From PGYT01 sp963675055 (GTDB taxonomy: Bacteria; Bacteroidota; Ignavibacteria; Ignavibacteriales; Melioribacteraceae): DNA of 64,000 bases. A model generated the notes under the pieces. The model made no database searches. It saw only the letters and a program-made list of their open reading frames with translations, and had not been told where the DNA came from. How positions within the stretch are numbered: position 1 is the first letter of the stretch; each line of letters starts with the position of its first letter. Location: the NCBI GenBank assembly GCA_963675055.2, contig CAXXJE010000001.1:620001-684000 (forward strand), in the 5' to 3' direction. Positions 24,441 to 33,535 of this stretch are shown here, in pieces. The position numbers and the translations under genes are program-made.

Positions 24441-26369
24441 TTTTAGTCCGGGGAATGCATCAGGGGAATACTTTTTTAACATCCGCATGTACTTGTAAGA
24501 CTCTTCAGGCATAGCCTTGCTTGAATAAATATTTACAAGATAAACCATTGGGAGACAATTATACTCGTCAAGTTCAACAGACTTTTCAAGTTCTTCAATT
24601 GCATTATCAATACTCCCGGAATGATAATAAGCATAACCGAGTACTGTTCTCGCGTAGGATTCGAACAAGCTGCAGGAATTTATTATATATCGACAATGCT
24701 CCTCAATAGAACCGATCAATATGCTGTCGCGGGATTCCAGAAATTGAAGAAAATCATTCTGAGCCTGAATGTAATGATCAATAATATCCGGATTGCAGCT
24801 TATCGGTTCATCGACAACACTAAGTATCTCAGCCCTCTTTGTAAAAACGGGTAAATACTGACCAAGCGCATATGAATAAAACAATTGCGGATAATATCCT
24901 TCCATAAATTTCCGGTGCGTGAACAAAGCAGATTCGGGGTATGCACTCGGCTTCGCGCCTGCAGGCATAATAATATAATCCGGCTCCTGCTCCATAATGT
25001 ATTCAACATTATATCTTCTCTCCTTCCAGATTACATTTACATTTTCGGCTATTCCCTTAACCTCTTTGGGATTATGTGCTATGTACTCGTCCGTTAAACC
25101 AATGAGATCAATTACCCTGGCTTTACTATAAAATGAAAATGCTCCAATCGTGGAAAGACATACGGTTACTGTATCATCACGTTTCTCTGCCTGATCATTT
25201 ACCCATTGCGAATATATTTTCATTTTGTTTACTAATCCGAGCTCATACCCCCGCAACTCCATTATTCTCGGTAATTCCGAACGATAGCCATGGAATGAAA
25301 GGTATAAAACAAGCAAAACAAATATCCCGGAAAGAGTGTATTTAATGTTCATCCATCTGACATTTACTATTATTTGCTCGAGTAACTTTGAAAACAGGAT
25401 ATAAACTAATGGTAGTACAGGAAGCACAAATCGGTGAAGCGATAGTACATCTCCGCCAACTGCCAGTACTCCGAAAATGCAAATCCCAATCAGGAAATAA
25501 AACACAATTACTTTACTTCGCAGATTCCGATATATCAGTAATATCACTGGAGCGATGATCATTAAACCGTAATACAGGTAGCGGCTAAATGTCTCATTAA
25601 GATAAGTCGATCCACGTTCGAGGTAGAACAGTCCGAATCCGGTTTTAGCATAAAAAGTATTCGGAAACAAGTATCCGTAATAGAAAAGGCGGAAGCCAAT
25701 GTATAATGCCAGCGGAAGCAGGTAAAATATTATCTCGCTTTGAAATGATTTAACAAAACTCCTGATACCTGAAGCTGCAACTGTTTGTTGACGACGTTTA
25801 TAATAATCCAGCGAGAAAATCACTATAGAATACGCAATGCCTTCCGGCCTCGTTAATGAGACAAGTAATAAAGTTATCAAATGGATTCTTTTTGCGGGCA
25901 GACTTAAATACAAATAAACCGACAGGACGCATAGAAACACAAACATACTTGTTTCCATTCCACTCACCGACCAGTAATGAAATCCTCCTGTAAACGTAAG
26001 CATAAAGACCGGCAGCAGATTGAATATAGCAGCAGAATATTTTGGAGACTTATCAATAGTTATCTGCTTCGCCAGGAGATATGTAACCGGCAGGACAAGC
26101 ATTCCGAATAAAACCGATAAGTACTGAGACAGGATTACATAGTCAACATTAAGCCATGCAAGTAATGATAAAAACAATACCCAGAGGAAACTTGTGTAAC
26201 CCTCTACATACTCACCGGGATTGAAAACAAGTCCGTTACCGTTTATTAAGTTTTCAACATACCTGAAAGATATAAAAGCATCATCCTGAATGAAATTAAC
26301 CTTGATACAATATAAGGCAAATAAAACTGCGGCAAATAAAATTATGGCGGTTACAAAAATTCTGCGCAT
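24429..26369 (-). CDS. GT-C-type membrane glycosyltransferase-like protein with TPR tail
   Basis: A 646-residue protein with about ten membrane helices in the first 370 residues. After the first helix comes F-I-Q-D29-D30-A-F-I-S-F-R-Y, the acidic pair expected in the first periplasmic loop of GT-C glycosyltransferases (polyprenyl-phosphate-sugar dependent), then NGNGLVFNPGEYVEGYTSFLW, a signature of this family. The soluble C-terminal part ends in TPR-like helices (LGYAYYHSGSIDNAIEELEKSVELDEYN). It may glycosylate an envelope polymer or protein; acceptor unknown. Its 3' end overlaps the convergent DUF2279 gene by 12 bases. Confidence 0.65.
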   Translation of the reverse strand: MRRIFVTAIILFAAVLFALYCIKVNFIQDDAFISFRYVENLINGNGLVFNPGEYVEGYTSFLWVLFLSLLAWLNVDYVILSQYLSVLFGMLVLPVTYLLAKQITIDKSPKYSAAIFNLLPVFMLTFTGGFHYWSVSGMETSMFVFLCVLSVYLYLSLPAKRIHLITLLLVSLTRPEGIAYSIVIFSLDYYKRRQQTVAASGIRSFVKSFQSEIIFYLLPLALYIGFRLFYYGYLFPNTFYAKTGFGLFYLERGSTYLNETFSRYLYYGLMIIAPVILLIYRNLRSKVIVFYFLIGICIFGVLAVGGDVLSLHRFVLPVLPLVYILFSKLLEQIIVNVRWMNIKYTLSGIFVLLVLYLSFHGYRSELPRIMELRGYELGLVNKMKIYSQWVNDQAEKRDDTVTVCLSTIGAFSFYSKARVIDLIGLTDEYIAHNPKEVKGIAENVNVIWKERRYNVEYIMEQEPDYIIMPAGAKPSAYPESALFTHRKFMEGYYPQLFYSYALGQYLPVFTKRAEILSVVDEPISCNPDIIDHYIQAQNDFLQFLESRDSILIGSIEEHCRYIINSCSLFESYARTVLGYAYYHSGSIDNAIEELEKSVELDEYNCLPMVYLVNIYSSKAMPEESYKYMRMLKKYSPDAFPGLKSEL

Positions 26370-26415
26370 TGATATAAAATATCCGACAAAAAAAATCTAT
26401 TGTTAAAATGAATTA

Positions 26416-29049
26416 TTATTTAATGAGAGTGAGTTTGCGAGTAGCCGATTCGCCACCGATTGATAACCTGTAATAGTATACTCCGCTTGCAAGTCCCGAT
26501 GCGTTAAATAATACTTTGTGAGTTCCCGGATACTGTTCGGCATCAACAAGTGTCCTAATTTCATGGCCTAAAAGATCGTATACTTTTAATACAACCTTTC
26601 TTGAAGAAACATAATTTGCATCCATTGCTGCATTTGAAATATTATATTCAATCGCTGTTGTCGGATTAAACGGATTCGGATAATTTTGGCTCAAATGGAA
26701 AGTTTCAGGTAGCGCGGGTTCTTCAACTCCAACAATATACTCATCAATCATATCTGTTTCAAACACACCGCTGCCATGTGTGGCGATTCTGAGTTTACGA
26801 TTAGACCTTGATACCGACAGATCTGTAACCATACACGCGTCCGGCAGGTCGCCATTCATATCTACCCATGAATGTCCGGTATCCGGCGAGAAAAACACGC
26901 CCAGGTCAGTTCCCACATAAACATAATAAGGCTTTGCAGGGTCGACAGTAACAGATGTTGCCGGCACATCCGGCAATCCGTTTCCAATGTTAATCCAGTC
27001 ATCACCTTTATTAGTTGATCTGTATGCATGTGAAATTCCGAATCCGGAGAAAACAACAAAAACATTATCATCATTGTCAGGATCAACTTCAATATCCATC
27101 GGATAAGAATGAGGAAGTTCACCTTTAATTTCCATCCATGTTGAGCCGCCGTCAACAGTCCTGAAGATTTCCGAAGTATAGTTCACCGGAGCTGTTCCGA
27201 CAAAAACAACATTCGGGTTAGTATAAGACATAGCCATTGATACCGGCGGATTATTTGTTATTGCGACTGAATTATTTGTAGCTGTCCAGTTAGTTCCGCT
27301 GTTAGTTGATTTGAAAACTATTCCACGACCGGCATAAATTATTTGCGGATCGCTGGTACTAACAACAAACGGTCCGATAAATCCAACAGTACCGCTCGCA
27401 GGAGGCGCAATGTATGATTCAAGATACACACCCCGGCTGGCCCTCGTAAGTTTAACAATCTTCAACTCCTGCCACGAACCGTAGGAAATGTGGTTGTTAA
27501 GCATATTAATGCCTGTCCATCCGCCGTCCGCGGCTATTACGCGCACCCATTCTTCCGACCCGTCGTAAACTGCTGTTGCGTTATCCTGCATTCCACCAAT
27601 TGAAAAACTCGAATCGGTAAATGAAGTTGAGAATCCATTATAGAACTGAGTGGTCTGGTAACCTCCGTTAAGTCCCTCAAACGTTTCTCCGAAATCAGTT
27701 GTCCTAAAAATTCCACCGTCAGTTGCCAGGTAGACTACATTTGGATTATCCGGACTAACGGCATACGCATGGTGATCGGCGTGCGAATAATTAAGAGGAC
27801 CTTCCGGACCACCGGCAGCGGTTCTGCCGAAATACCAGTTGTACCAGTAAGATTTTTGTTGAAGAGTATTTCCACCGTCACGGGACTTAAACACATCAAC
27901 ACCTGCAGCAAGAATCATATTTGGATCCTGCTGGTTTACGACAACAAAATGAGAAAACCACCCCTGGTACGATGCATAATCACCACGGTAGTCGGAGAAA
28001 TCTGTAGCAGCCATAGTCTGCCATGTTTCGCCGCCGTCCACAGAACGCAGCAATTTAGTTCCTGCTCCCGCCCAATAGCCGTTGCCAAGACTCAGATAAA
28101 TAATTCTCGGATCTGACTTATATTGTGCGAAGAGTGCTTTGCCCTTATAATCAGAGGGAAGACCATTCGTAATATGCCGCCAGGAATTCCCGCCATCAAT
28201 CGTTTTATAAATTCCTTTACCGGTACTAAAAAGATTTCCGCAAGCAACCAGAACAGTATTGGTATCGACCGGATTTACAATCAAGTCAGTAACCATTAAA
28301 GTATCATGAACTCTGTTCCAGGTTGATCCGGCATTTGTAGATTTATAAGTTCCGTTCGTAGTACCTGCCCAGACGGTTTTTCGATTCAGCGGATTAACTT
28401 TTACAGCCCAGACACATCTTCCCTGTTCGTAAGACCAGTCCAGGCTTTTAGACCATGTATTTCCGCCGTCCGTAGATTTTAAGATACCAATCCCGTAGCT
28501 GCCCCTGGTTTCCCGCACTGATACTCCGCCGCGGGTATTATAGAGATTATACACTTCACCTGTGCCTATGTAAATTTCCGAGGAATCATCCCCGGCAAAT
28601 GTAATTGAACTGACACCATGAACCGGGAAACCGGTACGAACATACTCCCATGCATTTTCTCCTTCACCGGCTGAATAACTGCGCCAGAGACCACCACTTG
28701 CCGAACCGGCATAAATTGTATTTAAATTCTGCGGATTGACTGCAATCGATATTGTTCTTCCACCGATATTTTTCGGACCTATCGCCGTCCAATTCGCATC
28801 GATTGATGAGTTATTATCTGTCGTCTTACGAAGTTTTACTTTATAATACTCGTCTAAAAGACCCTGATCCGGGAAACGGTTATTGCTGTTCTTTCTTGCA
28901 TCATTCCAGAACTGCATAGCCTGAAGCGTTCCCGATGTATTCGCATCCTCGTTAAAGGCAACACCTTTATCGGGTACACCAAAATAGATATACAATAAAG
29001 AGACTAATGTAAATGACAATAGTCCGGATATGGGAATGAATTGATTCAT
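26416..29049 (-). CDS. Secreted sortilin/BNR-repeat protein with T9SS sorting domain
   Basis: An 877-residue exported protein: signal/anchor (about 5-25), then a beta-propeller of glycosidase-type BNR/sortilin repeats. Asp-box motifs such as STDGGNTWSKS, TIDGGNSWRH, SVDGGETWQTM, STNSGTNWTA and TVDGGSTWMEI recur about every 50-70 residues. WTAIGPKNIGGRTISIAVNP near residue 85 is typical of such propellers in this phylum. The last 85 residues are a T9SS sorting domain (LSQNYPNPFNPTTAIEY, then SGLASGVYYYRL). Catalytic sialidase or xyloglucanase residues cannot be confirmed. It ends 8 bases before the following gene starts upstream, so both are probably co-transcribed. Confidence 0.85.
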   Translation of the reverse strand: MNQFIPISGLLSFTLVSLLYIYFGVPDKGVAFNEDANTSGTLQAMQFWNDARKNSNNRFPDQGLLDEYYKVKLRKTTDNNSSIDANWTAIGPKNIGGRTISIAVNPQNLNTIYAGSASGGLWRSYSAGEGENAWEYVRTGFPVHGVSSITFAGDDSSEIYIGTGEVYNLYNTRGGVSVRETRGSYGIGILKSTDGGNTWSKSLDWSYEQGRCVWAVKVNPLNRKTVWAGTTNGTYKSTNAGSTWNRVHDTLMVTDLIVNPVDTNTVLVACGNLFSTGKGIYKTIDGGNSWRHITNGLPSDYKGKALFAQYKSDPRIIYLSLGNGYWAGAGTKLLRSVDGGETWQTMAATDFSDYRGDYASYQGWFSHFVVVNQQDPNMILAAGVDVFKSRDGGNTLQQKSYWYNWYFGRTAAGGPEGPLNYSHADHHAYAVSPDNPNVVYLATDGGIFRTTDFGETFEGLNGGYQTTQFYNGFSTSFTDSSFSIGGMQDNATAVYDGSEEWVRVIAADGGWTGINMLNNHISYGSWQELKIVKLTRASRGVYLESYIAPPASGTVGFIGPFVVSTSDPQIIYAGRGIVFKSTNSGTNWTATNNSVAITNNPPVSMAMSYTNPNVVFVGTAPVNYTSEIFRTVDGGSTWMEIKGELPHSYPMDIEVDPDNDDNVFVVFSGFGISHAYRSTNKGDDWINIGNGLPDVPATSVTVDPAKPYYVYVGTDLGVFFSPDTGHSWVDMNGDLPDACMVTDLSVSRSNRKLRIATHGSGVFETDMIDEYIVGVEEPALPETFHLSQNYPNPFNPTTAIEYNISNAAMDANYVSSRKVVLKVYDLLGHEIRTLVDAEQYPGTHKVLFNASGLASGVYYYRLSIGGESATRKLTLIK

Positions 29050-29057
29050 GAAGTTAC

Positions 29058-29525
29058 TTACTTAAATTGGAAGTAGTAACGGCCGCCCAACGCCGCGTCA
29101 AGTTTAAGCTTCGTATCGGGAAGCAGTTGAAAAACCGGAGCCGCTTCGAAAAATAATTCAACAGGCATCTCCCGAAGGTTAACCAGAAGTCCGCAAACTC
29201 CGCGAACACCTAAACTCCCCTCTTCTCTGGAATGAGTTCTAAGTCGAATACCGAATCCGTAGTAAAATGGAATTGCATCATTTGAGGGAATAACGCCCGC
29301 CAAATGATAGAGATAATCTGCGTGTAATGACATCCTGTTTCTGTCGTCGAACGTCGAAAAACCAATTGCAAAATCAACAGCCTTGTCCTCGGCAATCCAG
29401 TACTTACCGCTTAAACCTGTCGGTTCACCTATAATTACACCAATTCCAAGTTTATCGGATTGTGCCTGTAACCCGGAATTAAGAATCAACAAAATCAAAA
29501 TACAGCCGGCAAAAAGTCTATTCAT
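29058..29525 (-). CDS. Predicted small outer-membrane or periplasmic protein
   Basis: A 155-residue protein with a clean signal peptide (MNRLFAGCILILLILNSGLQAQ). The mature part has alternating aromatic/hydrophobic strands (GLSGKYWIAEDKAVDFAIGFS, SLHADYLYHLAGV, FYYGFGIRLRTHS) and ends in Y-Y-F-Q-F-K; an aromatic C-terminus suits a small outer-membrane beta-barrel. GIGVIIGEPTGLSGKYW recurs in uncharacterised proteins of this group. It precedes the BNR-repeat gene in the same direction. Function unknown. Confidence 0.7.
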   Translation of the reverse strand: MNRLFAGCILILLILNSGLQAQSDKLGIGVIIGEPTGLSGKYWIAEDKAVDFAIGFSTFDDRNRMSLHADYLYHLAGVIPSNDAIPFYYGFGIRLRTHSREEGSLGVRGVCGLLVNLREMPVELFFEAAPVFQLLPDTKLKLDAALGGRYYFQFK

Positions 29526-29674
29526 CTCAGCCCGTTATGAATATGAGTAATTAAAGATACAATCTAAAACATTATAGGCAATTATTAAATACCATAAATT
29601 GTTTCTTCAATCTATATAATAATTTATTTGAATATTAGTAAATTTTGAATCAGAATAAAATTCAAAGGAAATTA

Positions 29675-31177
29675 ATGCAGACAGATAAAGAGCAGATTAT
29701 AGAATCAGTAAAACATTCACAAAAGAATTTCGATTTAACAAGAAAAGAAACCGCGATAATACTCGCTGCCGGTCACGGTAAAAGGATAAAATCCAAGACC
29801 TCGAAAATGCTGCATGAAATTTGGGGAAAACCGACGGTCGAGAGAGTCTTTGATGCGTCGATGCACGCGCTTGACAACGGGAATATTATTGTTGTAGTTG
29901 GCATTAAAGCAACCGATGTAATTAAGTCTATTGGCGAAAAGAAAAACACTTCATTTGCATACCAGGAAGAGCAGAATGGGACAGGACATGCCGTGCAGGT
30001 AGCGCTCGATAATATCGATGAATCGAACTACGAAGGAATTGTCTACGTTCTGCCGGGTGATATGGGATTAATAGATAAATCAACATTAACAAAGTTCAAA
30101 AAGGCATTCGTGGAATCCGACAAGGATATGATGGTACTTACAGGACTGTACGAAGGACTTACCGAAAACAATAGTTACGGGCGAATCGTGCGTGTAAAAG
30201 CAACTGATACCTGCGGGAAAAAGTCCGGCAGTGACGAAGGCAATGTTATCGAAATCATCGAGTTCAAGGATATTCAGAAATTGAGTGAAGACAAGCCGTA
30301 TGTTCTTGAATTCAGGAACGCGAAATACTCATTCACAAAACAGGAACTTTTAGAGAACAATGAATTTAACTCGGGCGTATACGCATTTAAGTTTGAACAT
30401 CTGTCGAGATTAATAAAGAAAGTTAAAAGCGACAATGCGCAGAATGAAATTTACATCACCGACCTTATAGCCCTGTTCAATAAAAGCGGACTAACAGTTG
30501 GCGCCGTTCATCCTAATGAGCAGCACGTCTTAATGGGCTTTAACAATAAATCAGTCCTGAAAGAGATGGAAACAATTGCCCGGCATAAAGCGTATGAGCA
30601 GATCAAGGATATAATTGAAATAGAGGATCCTGAGGATTTCTTTATTCATGATGAAGTGGTTGAACAAATTATCGATATTGATAAAGAAGGTCAGCCTCTT
30701 GATATAAGAATTGGGAAAGGCGTTTTTCTCGGCAAAGGTGTGAAACTAAACTATAATATGGAGATCCATAAAAATGTGCGAATCGAAGGGAATGTCATTT
30801 TCGGCAGAAATGTTAGAATATGGGAAAATGCACATCTATCCACATTCGATCATCAGAAATTCATAATACATGATGATGTGGAAATTTTGTGGAGTGATAT
30901 TCTAAAAGGAAATATTGAAATCGGGAAAAATTCAAGGATTGAATCCAGTGTAAATATGACGGGAAGTGACGAATATCCGTTAAGAATCGGAGAAAATGTG
31001 ACTATTAAAGGTACAAGTTACATTTTCGGCAGCATAATAGATGACGACATGCACATTGAACACTGTGTGATAATTAAAAAGAGAGTAGAAAAAGCTGTTA
31101 AACCGAGCGGGAAAATTCAAAAAGTAAGATTCTATCTTCCAATGCCAGAAGGAATTGATACAATTTCCGAGCTATAA
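29675..31177 (+). CDS. GlmU-like sugar-phosphate nucleotidyltransferase with left-handed beta-helix tail
   Basis: Start placed at ATG 29675 behind AAGGAAA, rather than a TTG 30 bases upstream; product 500 residues. The N-terminal 250 residues are a nucleotidyltransferase: ILAAGHGKRIKSKTSKMLHEI (signature loop, about 28-48), EEQNGTGHAVQ, LPGDMGLI and FNSGVYAF, in GlmU order (UTP + GlcNAc-1-P type). An extra stretch of about 30 residues precedes FNSGVYAF. The C-terminal part has hexapeptide-repeat turns (IRIGKGVFLGKGVKL, VRIEGNVIFGRNVRIW), but lacks the usual acetyltransferase catalytic signature and ends in a novel tail. It may be a UDP-GlcNAc pyrophosphorylase only. A terminator follows. Confidence 0.75.
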   Translation: MQTDKEQIIESVKHSQKNFDLTRKETAIILAAGHGKRIKSKTSKMLHEIWGKPTVERVFDASMHALDNGNIIVVVGIKATDVIKSIGEKKNTSFAYQEEQNGTGHAVQVALDNIDESNYEGIVYVLPGDMGLIDKSTLTKFKKAFVESDKDMMVLTGLYEGLTENNSYGRIVRVKATDTCGKKSGSDEGNVIEIIEFKDIQKLSEDKPYVLEFRNAKYSFTKQELLENNEFNSGVYAFKFEHLSRLIKKVKSDNAQNEIYITDLIALFNKSGLTVGAVHPNEQHVLMGFNNKSVLKEMETIARHKAYEQIKDIIEIEDPEDFFIHDEVVEQIIDIDKEGQPLDIRIGKGVFLGKGVKLNYNMEIHKNVRIEGNVIFGRNVRIWENAHLSTFDHQKFIIHDDVEILWSDILKGNIEIGKNSRIESSVNMTGSDEYPLRIGENVTIKGTSYIFGSIIDDDMHIEHCVIIKKRVEKAVKPSGKIQKVRFYLPMPEGIDTISEL

Positions 31178-31180
31178 AAA

Positions 31181-31206
31181 AAGCGATACAACAATTCGTA
31201 TCGCTT
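31181..31206. terminator. Bidirectional terminator
   Basis: AAGCGATAC (31181-31189) and GTATCGCTT (31198-31206) form a perfect 9-bp stem with an 8-base loop. There is an A-run on the left and T-rich sequence on the right, so it can stop transcripts from the GlmU-like gene and from rpsT. Confidence 0.85.
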
Positions 31207-31229
31207 CTTTTACTAATTTTAAACTAAAC

Positions 31230-31487
31230 TTAAGCTTCTAATTTATTAACGTACTTTGTAAGTGCTGATTTTTTTCTGGCAGCAGTATTTTTATGAATTC
31301 TACCTTTTCCTGCTGTTTTGTCAATATATGATATCGCTTCTTTTAATATAACTTCTGCATCAGCCTTACTTTCAGTGCTGTAAACTTTCTTGACTAAAGT
31401 TCTTACTTTCGACATAGAAGCCTGATTACGAATACGTTTTCTATCGTTTGTCCTGATTCTTTTTTTCGCAGACTTATGATGAGCCAC
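31230..31487 (-). CDS. rpsT: 30S ribosomal protein S20
   Basis: An 85-residue basic protein with MAHHKSAKKRIRTNDRKRIRN at the start (conserved HKSAKKR block) and KGRIHKNTAARKKSALTK near the end, both diagnostic of bS20, which binds 16S rRNA in the small subunit. The start codon is GTG at 31487 with AAGGAT eight bases upstream. It is monocistronic, with a terminator after the stop and queE divergent upstream. Confidence 0.97.
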   Translation of the reverse strand: MAHHKSAKKRIRTNDRKRIRNQASMSKVRTLVKKVYSTESKADAEVILKEAISYIDKTAGKGRIHKNTAARKKSALTKYVNKLEA

Positions 31488-31648
31488 TTTTATATCCTTT
31501 TATTTATTATTTTCAAGTCTACAAATATACCTGATCTTGCCCGTTATGTCAAACTTTTTACGTATTATCGGGTATAATTGGACAATGATTCTTTAATTAG
31601 TTGACGTTTATTGGTATTTTTGCAGGCTGATAAATTAGATAGGCAAAT

Positions 31649-32287
31649 TTGTTAAAGGTTAATGAAATATATTTTTCGGTTCAGGGTGAAAGCACTCATG
31701 CCGGCAGGCCGTGCGTATTTGTTCGACTGACTTATTGTAATTTGCGATGCTCTTATTGCGACACGGAATACGCATTTTATGACGGGAACGACAGATCAAT
31801 TGATTCGATGATTGAAGAAATCGGCAAGTTCAATTGTAATTTGATTGAAGTAACGGGCGGCGAGCCTTTGGTTCAGGAAGAGGCTCCTGAATTAATGAAG
31901 CGTCTGGCAGACAGCGGATACGAGGTATTACTGGAAACCGGAGGAAGTCTCCCTATCGCCGATTTAGATAAGAGAGTTAAGGTTATTCTGGATTTGAAAT
32001 GTCCGTCGAGTAAGATGATGAAAAAGAATCTTTATGAGAATCTCAATCATCTAAAAGCTATGGATGAGGTTAAATTCGTTATCGGCACAAGAGAAGATTA
32101 CGAATGGTCGAAAAGCAAAATTTCAGAATACGACTTAAATTCGAAATGCGAGGTGCTTTTCTCGGTAGTATTTGGAGAACTCGAACCGCTCACGCTGGTA
32201 AACTGGATACTGGAGGATAATCTAAATGTGAGATTCCAGCTGCAGATGCATAAGTTCATTTGGGAACCGAGTGCAAAAGGTGTATAA
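31649..32287 (+). CDS. queE: 7-carboxy-7-deazaguanine synthase (radical SAM)
   Basis: A 212-residue radical SAM enzyme converting CPH4 to 7-carboxy-7-deazaguanine in the queuosine pathway. The cluster-binding motif is Cys30-x3-Cys34-x2-Cys37 (Y-C-N-L-R-C-S-Y-C), preceded by the family start VNEIYFSVQGESTHAGRPCVF. EVTGGEPLVQ and VLLETGG follow. The start codon is TTG at 31649: an in-frame stop lies three codons upstream and the family N-terminus begins here, so no ATG is possible. queD follows in the same direction after 68 bases. Confidence 0.93.
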   Translation: MLKVNEIYFSVQGESTHAGRPCVFVRLTYCNLRCSYCDTEYAFYDGNDRSIDSMIEEIGKFNCNLIEVTGGEPLVQEEAPELMKRLADSGYEVLLETGGSLPIADLDKRVKVILDLKCPSSKMMKKNLYENLNHLKAMDEVKFVIGTREDYEWSKSKISEYDLNSKCEVLFSVVFGELEPLTLVNWILEDNLNVRFQLQMHKFIWEPSAKGV

Positions 32288-32355
32288 TCAATTTTGAAAT
32301 AAAAACACACATAAATAAATTTTAACCCGGCTTCGCCGCGACATAAGGAAAGACG

Positions 32356-32778
32356 ATGAGAATAGCAAAAGACTTTAGATGGGAAATGGGTCACAGACTA
32401 CCTTTCCATGATGGTAAATGTAAAAATCTGCACGGACACAGTTATAAAATGATGGTGGAAATAGCAGGTGATCTTGACGAAAACGGGATGGTACTGGATT
32501 ACTATGTTATAAAAGAGGTAATTCAGCCGCTCGTAGAAGAACTCGATCACGCATTCATGGTGAAAGACGATGATACCCTGCTTATTGAACTGTTAACGAA
32601 AATGAATTCGAAACATGTTGTAACGGGATTTCACAGTACTGCCGAGAACATGGTTTATTACTTTCTCAACAAGATTAAATCAGCAAATCTGCCGGATAAT
32701 ATTTACGCGATAAAGGTTAAAATATTCGAGACGGAAACAACGTACGCGGAAGATGAAATTTCATTAAAAGTACTGTAA
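32356..32778 (+). CDS. queD: 6-carboxy-5,6,7,8-tetrahydropterin synthase
   Basis: A 140-residue member of the PTPS family that makes CPH4 from dihydroneopterin triphosphate, the substrate of QueE. Zinc ligands are His13 (M-G-H-R-L), His26 and His28 (L-H-G-H-S-Y), and Cys22 is the catalytic cysteine. LDYYVIKEVIQPLVEELDHA and TAENMVYYFLNKI complete the pattern. AAGGAAAG precedes the ATG. Its stop lies 6 bases from the end of the convergent sirtuin gene, with no evident terminator between them. Confidence 0.93.
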   Translation: MRIAKDFRWEMGHRLPFHDGKCKNLHGHSYKMMVEIAGDLDENGMVLDYYVIKEVIQPLVEELDHAFMVKDDDTLLIELLTKMNSKHVVTGFHSTAENMVYYFLNKIKSANLPDNIYAIKVKIFETETTYAEDEISLKVL

Positions 32779-32784
32779 TAGCTT

Positions 32785-33531
32785 TTAACTTCTGACAGTT
32801 TTTACCAGTTCAACAATTTCAGGCATAATCTCCCCGGCTTTACCGAACAGCGAATAGTCGCATATGGGACTTATTTCAGTTTGGGTAATATTAATTTCCA
32901 CCAGGAAAGAACCGCTCTTTTTCGCGTTCATTGGTATGTAGGCTGCCGGATAAATTACCGCTGATGTTCCGATAACAAAACAAATATCACTGTACTCGGC
33001 TCTCTTTTCCCCTTCGGCAAACACTTCCTGTGGAAGAAATTCACCAAACCATACTACATCGGGGCGAATTAGTCCGCCGCATTCTTTACATCTTGGTACG
33101 GACTTTTGGTTTAAGTCAAATGTGGAATCATCAAACGGTTCGGCGCAATCAATGCAGTAGTTTCGCTCGATGTTACCATGAAGTTCATAAATCTTATTAC
33201 TTCCGGCGCGGCGGTGAAGATTATCTACATTCTGGGTTACAACACTAATTTCCTTGTAGTACTTTTCAAATTCGGCAATTGCGTAGTGTGCAGGATTCGG
33301 TCCTCGCTCATGAATAATACTTCTTCGATGCTGATACCATTCCCAAACCATATCGGGATTACGCAGAAACGCGTTGAAGTTCGCCAATTCTTCCGGCTTC
33401 AACTTGTTCCAAATTCCATCTTTACCACGGAAAGTGGGAATACCGCTTTCTGCCGATATTCCCGCGCCCGTAAAAAAGACTATTGAATTTGCATCCTTAA
33501 GTTTTTGAACAAAATCTTCTCGCAAATCCAT
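32785..33531 (-). CDS. cobB: NAD-dependent protein deacylase, Sir2 family
   Basis: A 248-residue sirtuin removing acyl groups from lysine with NAD+. FFTGAGISAESGIPTFRG (about 19-36), TQNVDNLHRRAGS and the catalytic His in YELHGNI are all present. A zinc site of two Cys pairs follows (NYCIDC and RCKECGG), then GTSAVIYPAAYIP. It is the last of a five-gene minus-strand run, 4 bases after the TPR gene. The gene symbol follows common bacterial usage; acyl preference is not known. Confidence 0.93.
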   Translation of the reverse strand: MDLREDFVQKLKDANSIVFFTGAGISAESGIPTFRGKDGIWNKLKPEELANFNAFLRNPDMVWEWYQHRRSIIHERGPNPAHYAIAEFEKYYKEISVVTQNVDNLHRRAGSNKIYELHGNIERNYCIDCAEPFDDSTFDLNQKSVPRCKECGGLIRPDVVWFGEFLPQEVFAEGEKRAEYSDICFVIGTSAVIYPAAYIPMNAKKSGSFLVEINITQTEISPICDYSLFGKAGEIMPEIVELVKTVRS

Positions 33532-33535
33532 CGAA

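Noticed and set aside
31488..31648. PreQ1 riboswitch before queE
   Set aside because: No short C-rich stem-loop with A-rich tail of the preQ1 type could be formed upstream of the TTG start.
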